DNA of 64,000 bases from Bradyrhizobium sp. CCGB12 (GTDB lineage: Bacteria; Pseudomonadota; Alphaproteobacteria; Rhizobiales; Xanthobacteraceae), in assembly GCF_024199845.1 (NCBI RefSeq), contig NZ_JANADO010000001.1:2108001-2172000 (forward strand). The letters are read 5' to 3'. Below the pieces are notes generated by a model, which searched no databases, was not told where the DNA came from, and saw only the letters and a program-made list of their open reading frames with translations. Every line of letters starts with the position of its first letter. Position 1 is the first letter of the stretch. Made by a program: the position numbers and the translations under genes. Below are positions 61,315 through 64,000 of this stretch, in pieces.

Positions 61315-62289
61315 ATGCCGATTGCTACACCGCTCACGGAGATGCTCGGGATCAGGCATCCGATCCTGTCGGCTCCCATGGATACGATCGCGGGAAGCCG
61401 GCTGACCCGCGCTGTCAGCGAGGCCGGCGGATTCGGCATCCTGGGCGGTGGATACGGCGACCGTGGCCGACTTCAGACAGAGGCCGCAGAGCTGAAGGGC
61501 TTTGCGCCGTTCGGCATAGGCTTCATCACCTGGAGCCTGGCAAAACAGCCCGAGCTGCTCGACATTGCACTCGACGCTCGCCCGCAGGCCATCATGCTGT
61601 CGTTCGGTGATCCGGCGCCGTTCGCGCCGCGGATCAAGGCGAACGGTGCGCGATTGATCTGCCAGGTGCAGAGCGAGGACATGGCCAAGCAGGCGCTCGA
61701 TGCCGGCGCGGAGATCCTGGTCGCGCAGGGCACCGAAGCCGGCGGCCACGGCGCGTCGCGCACCACGGTCGATATCGTGCCGGCTATCGTCGATCTTGCG
61801 GCCGGACGCGTGCCGGTCGTCGCCGCTGGCGGCATCGCCGATGGCCGGGGCCTCGCCGCAATGATGATGCTGGGCGCATCCGGCGTGCTGATCGGCACGC
61901 GCTTCTACGCGAGCGTGGAGGCCAACGGCGCGGACGAAGCGAAGCAGCGTATTCGCACGGCTGACGGCAATGATACGGTGCGCGGCGTCATCTTCGACTG
62001 GTCGCGCAGCCTGTTCTGGCCGGCACCCTTCACCGCGCGCTCGCTGGTCAACGACCATATCAGGCGCTGGACCGGCCGCGAGGTCGAGCTCATGCAGCGC
62101 GCGAGCGAGGTCGCCGTCGAGTATGTTGCGGCGAAGGCCGCGGGCAATTTCGAGGTCGCCGCCGTCTTTGCCGGCGAGGCGGTCGGGCTGATCCATGATA
62201 TTCCGCCCGCCGCGGAGATCGTCGAACGCATCGCGACCGAGGCCGAGCAACTTTTGGCCGGTCGTCGCAATTCCATCGTGTCCGCCTGA
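61315..62289 (+). CDS. Nitronate monooxygenase family protein (NMO/2-NPD-like), first copy
   Basis: 324 aa FMN TIM-barrel: MLGIRHPILSAPMDTIAGSRLTRAVSEAGGFGILGGGYGD, ILVAQGTEAGGHGAS, VPVVAAGGIADGRGLAAMMMLGASGVLIGTRF, the standard phosphate-binding strands. Class II NMO enzymes oxidise nitronates such as propionate 3-nitronate to aldehydes. GGGAGG lies 4 nt before the ATG. It is 15 nt upstream of a second member of the same superfamily. Confidence 0.92.
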   Translation: MPIATPLTEMLGIRHPILSAPMDTIAGSRLTRAVSEAGGFGILGGGYGDRGRLQTEAAELKGFAPFGIGFITWSLAKQPELLDIALDARPQAIMLSFGDPAPFAPRIKANGARLICQVQSEDMAKQALDAGAEILVAQGTEAGGHGASRTTVDIVPAIVDLAAGRVPVVAAGGIADGRGLAAMMMLGASGVLIGTRFYASVEANGADEAKQRIRTADGNDTVRGVIFDWSRSLFWPAPFTARSLVNDHIRRWTGREVELMQRASEVAVEYVAAKAAGNFEVAAVFAGEAVGLIHDIPPAAEIVERIATEAEQLLAGRRNSIVSA

Positions 62290-62304
62290 ACTGCGAGAGA
62301 ACCC

Positions 62305-63749
<1,445 letters not shown>

Positions 63750-63767
63750 TTCTGAGGACGTGGTCCG

Positions 63768-63980
63768 ATGTGTCTGCTTTGCGACGATGAGAAGGCCTAT
63801 CAGGCCTATATGAACTATCTCGACAAGATGGAGCGGCAGGGCAAGGCTGCCGACCCCAATGTCGCCGTCAATGCCGTGCTCGATGAGATCGAGGCCGCTG
63901 CGAAAGCCGCCGCCAAAAAAGACGACCCGGCCAACGACAAGACCCTGTCTCCATTCTTCTGCAGCCCGATCAATAAATGA
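63768..63980 (+). CDS. Small conserved hypothetical protein between gatC and gatA
   Basis: 70 aa. N-terminal MCLLCDDEKAYQAYMNYLDKMERQGK with a CxxC pair, a Lys/Ala-rich helix (EIEAAAKAAAKKDD), and a final LSPFFCSPINK. No recognised family. It starts 18 nt after gatC and its TGA overlaps the gatA ATG (ATGA), so it is translationally coupled to gatA. Role in the amidotransferase is not known. Confidence 0.8.
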   Translation: MCLLCDDEKAYQAYMNYLDKMERQGKAADPNVAVNAVLDEIEAAAKAAAKKDDPANDKTLSPFFCSPINK

Positions 63981-64000
63981 CCGATTTGACATCGCTGACG
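63977..64000 (+). CDS. gatA: Glutamyl-tRNA amidotransferase subunit A, first 8 codons
   Basis: ATGACCGATTTGACATCGCTG encodes MTDLTSL, the usual alphaproteobacterial GatA start, and the gene runs off the right edge. The start overlaps the preceding 70-aa gene by ATGA. Identification relies on position after gatC and the N-terminal residues. Confidence 0.75.

Overview
The window is high-GC chromosomal DNA from an alphaproteobacterium, almost certainly Bradyrhizobium or a close relative. The evidence is the gene content (divK-pleD, DUF3572-dinB, topA-rnr-DUF983, pyrB-pyrC-plsY-dprA, EipB/DUF1849, gatC-gatA), the frequent GTG starts, and several families of palindromic intergenic repeats built on GTCATTCCGGGGCGC-like or CATTGCGAGC..AAGCAATCCAGA-like arms. 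I saw no rRNA, tRNA, CRISPR array or replication origin.

Layout. 1-18.2 kb is mostly metabolic and housekeeping: an aldo/keto reductase; an AraC regulator divergent from a nitrilase and a haem aldoxime dehydratase; a HAD phosphatase, a lytic transglycosylase, AzlC/AzlD, TrmO, HIT, a FemAB-like protein, RidA and GDPD; then EipB, a second RidA, Nudix, an ACT protein, DinB, DivK and PleD. 18.5-32.7 kb looks like an accessory block between pleD and rpmG. It holds a TetR/MFS pair with a palindromic operator, a cytochrome c and methyltransferase divergent from a MocR regulator, a second MFS, a minus-strand set of small genes with two FNR/FixK-type boxes (26.1-27.8 kb), a LuxR-type regulator, a DUF1127-headed exported protein with an alpha/beta hydrolase, and an acyltransferase. 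Gene remnants (MFS, acyltransferase) lie at internal joints of this block.

33.2-57.6 kb returns to conserved backbone (rpmG, LLM monooxygenase, Nudix, DUF983, rnr, topA, dprA, plsY, pyrC, pyrB, ruvX) interrupted by variable genes. The clearest interruption is between topA and dprA: a complete 1052-bp IS481-family element (30-bp perfect terminal repeats, 5-bp target duplication) sits inside a palindromic repeat, followed by two HxlR-regulated redox modules (SDR; azoreductase). The dihydroorotase homologue beside pyrB lacks its HxH metal ligands and is probably a structural PyrC'.

57.9-60.1 kb holds a serine protease fused to a DNA/RNA non-specific endonuclease, broken here by a one-base frameshift. 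The right end has a LysR regulator divergent from two nitronate-monooxygenase-family genes, then gatC, a 70-codon gene and the first codons of gatA, the last two overlapping by ATGA.

The best candidates for something under-described are the protease-endonuclease fusion, the small-gene cluster with FNR/FixK-type boxes, and the DUF1127 fusion protein. None is proven to be a new system from sequence alone.
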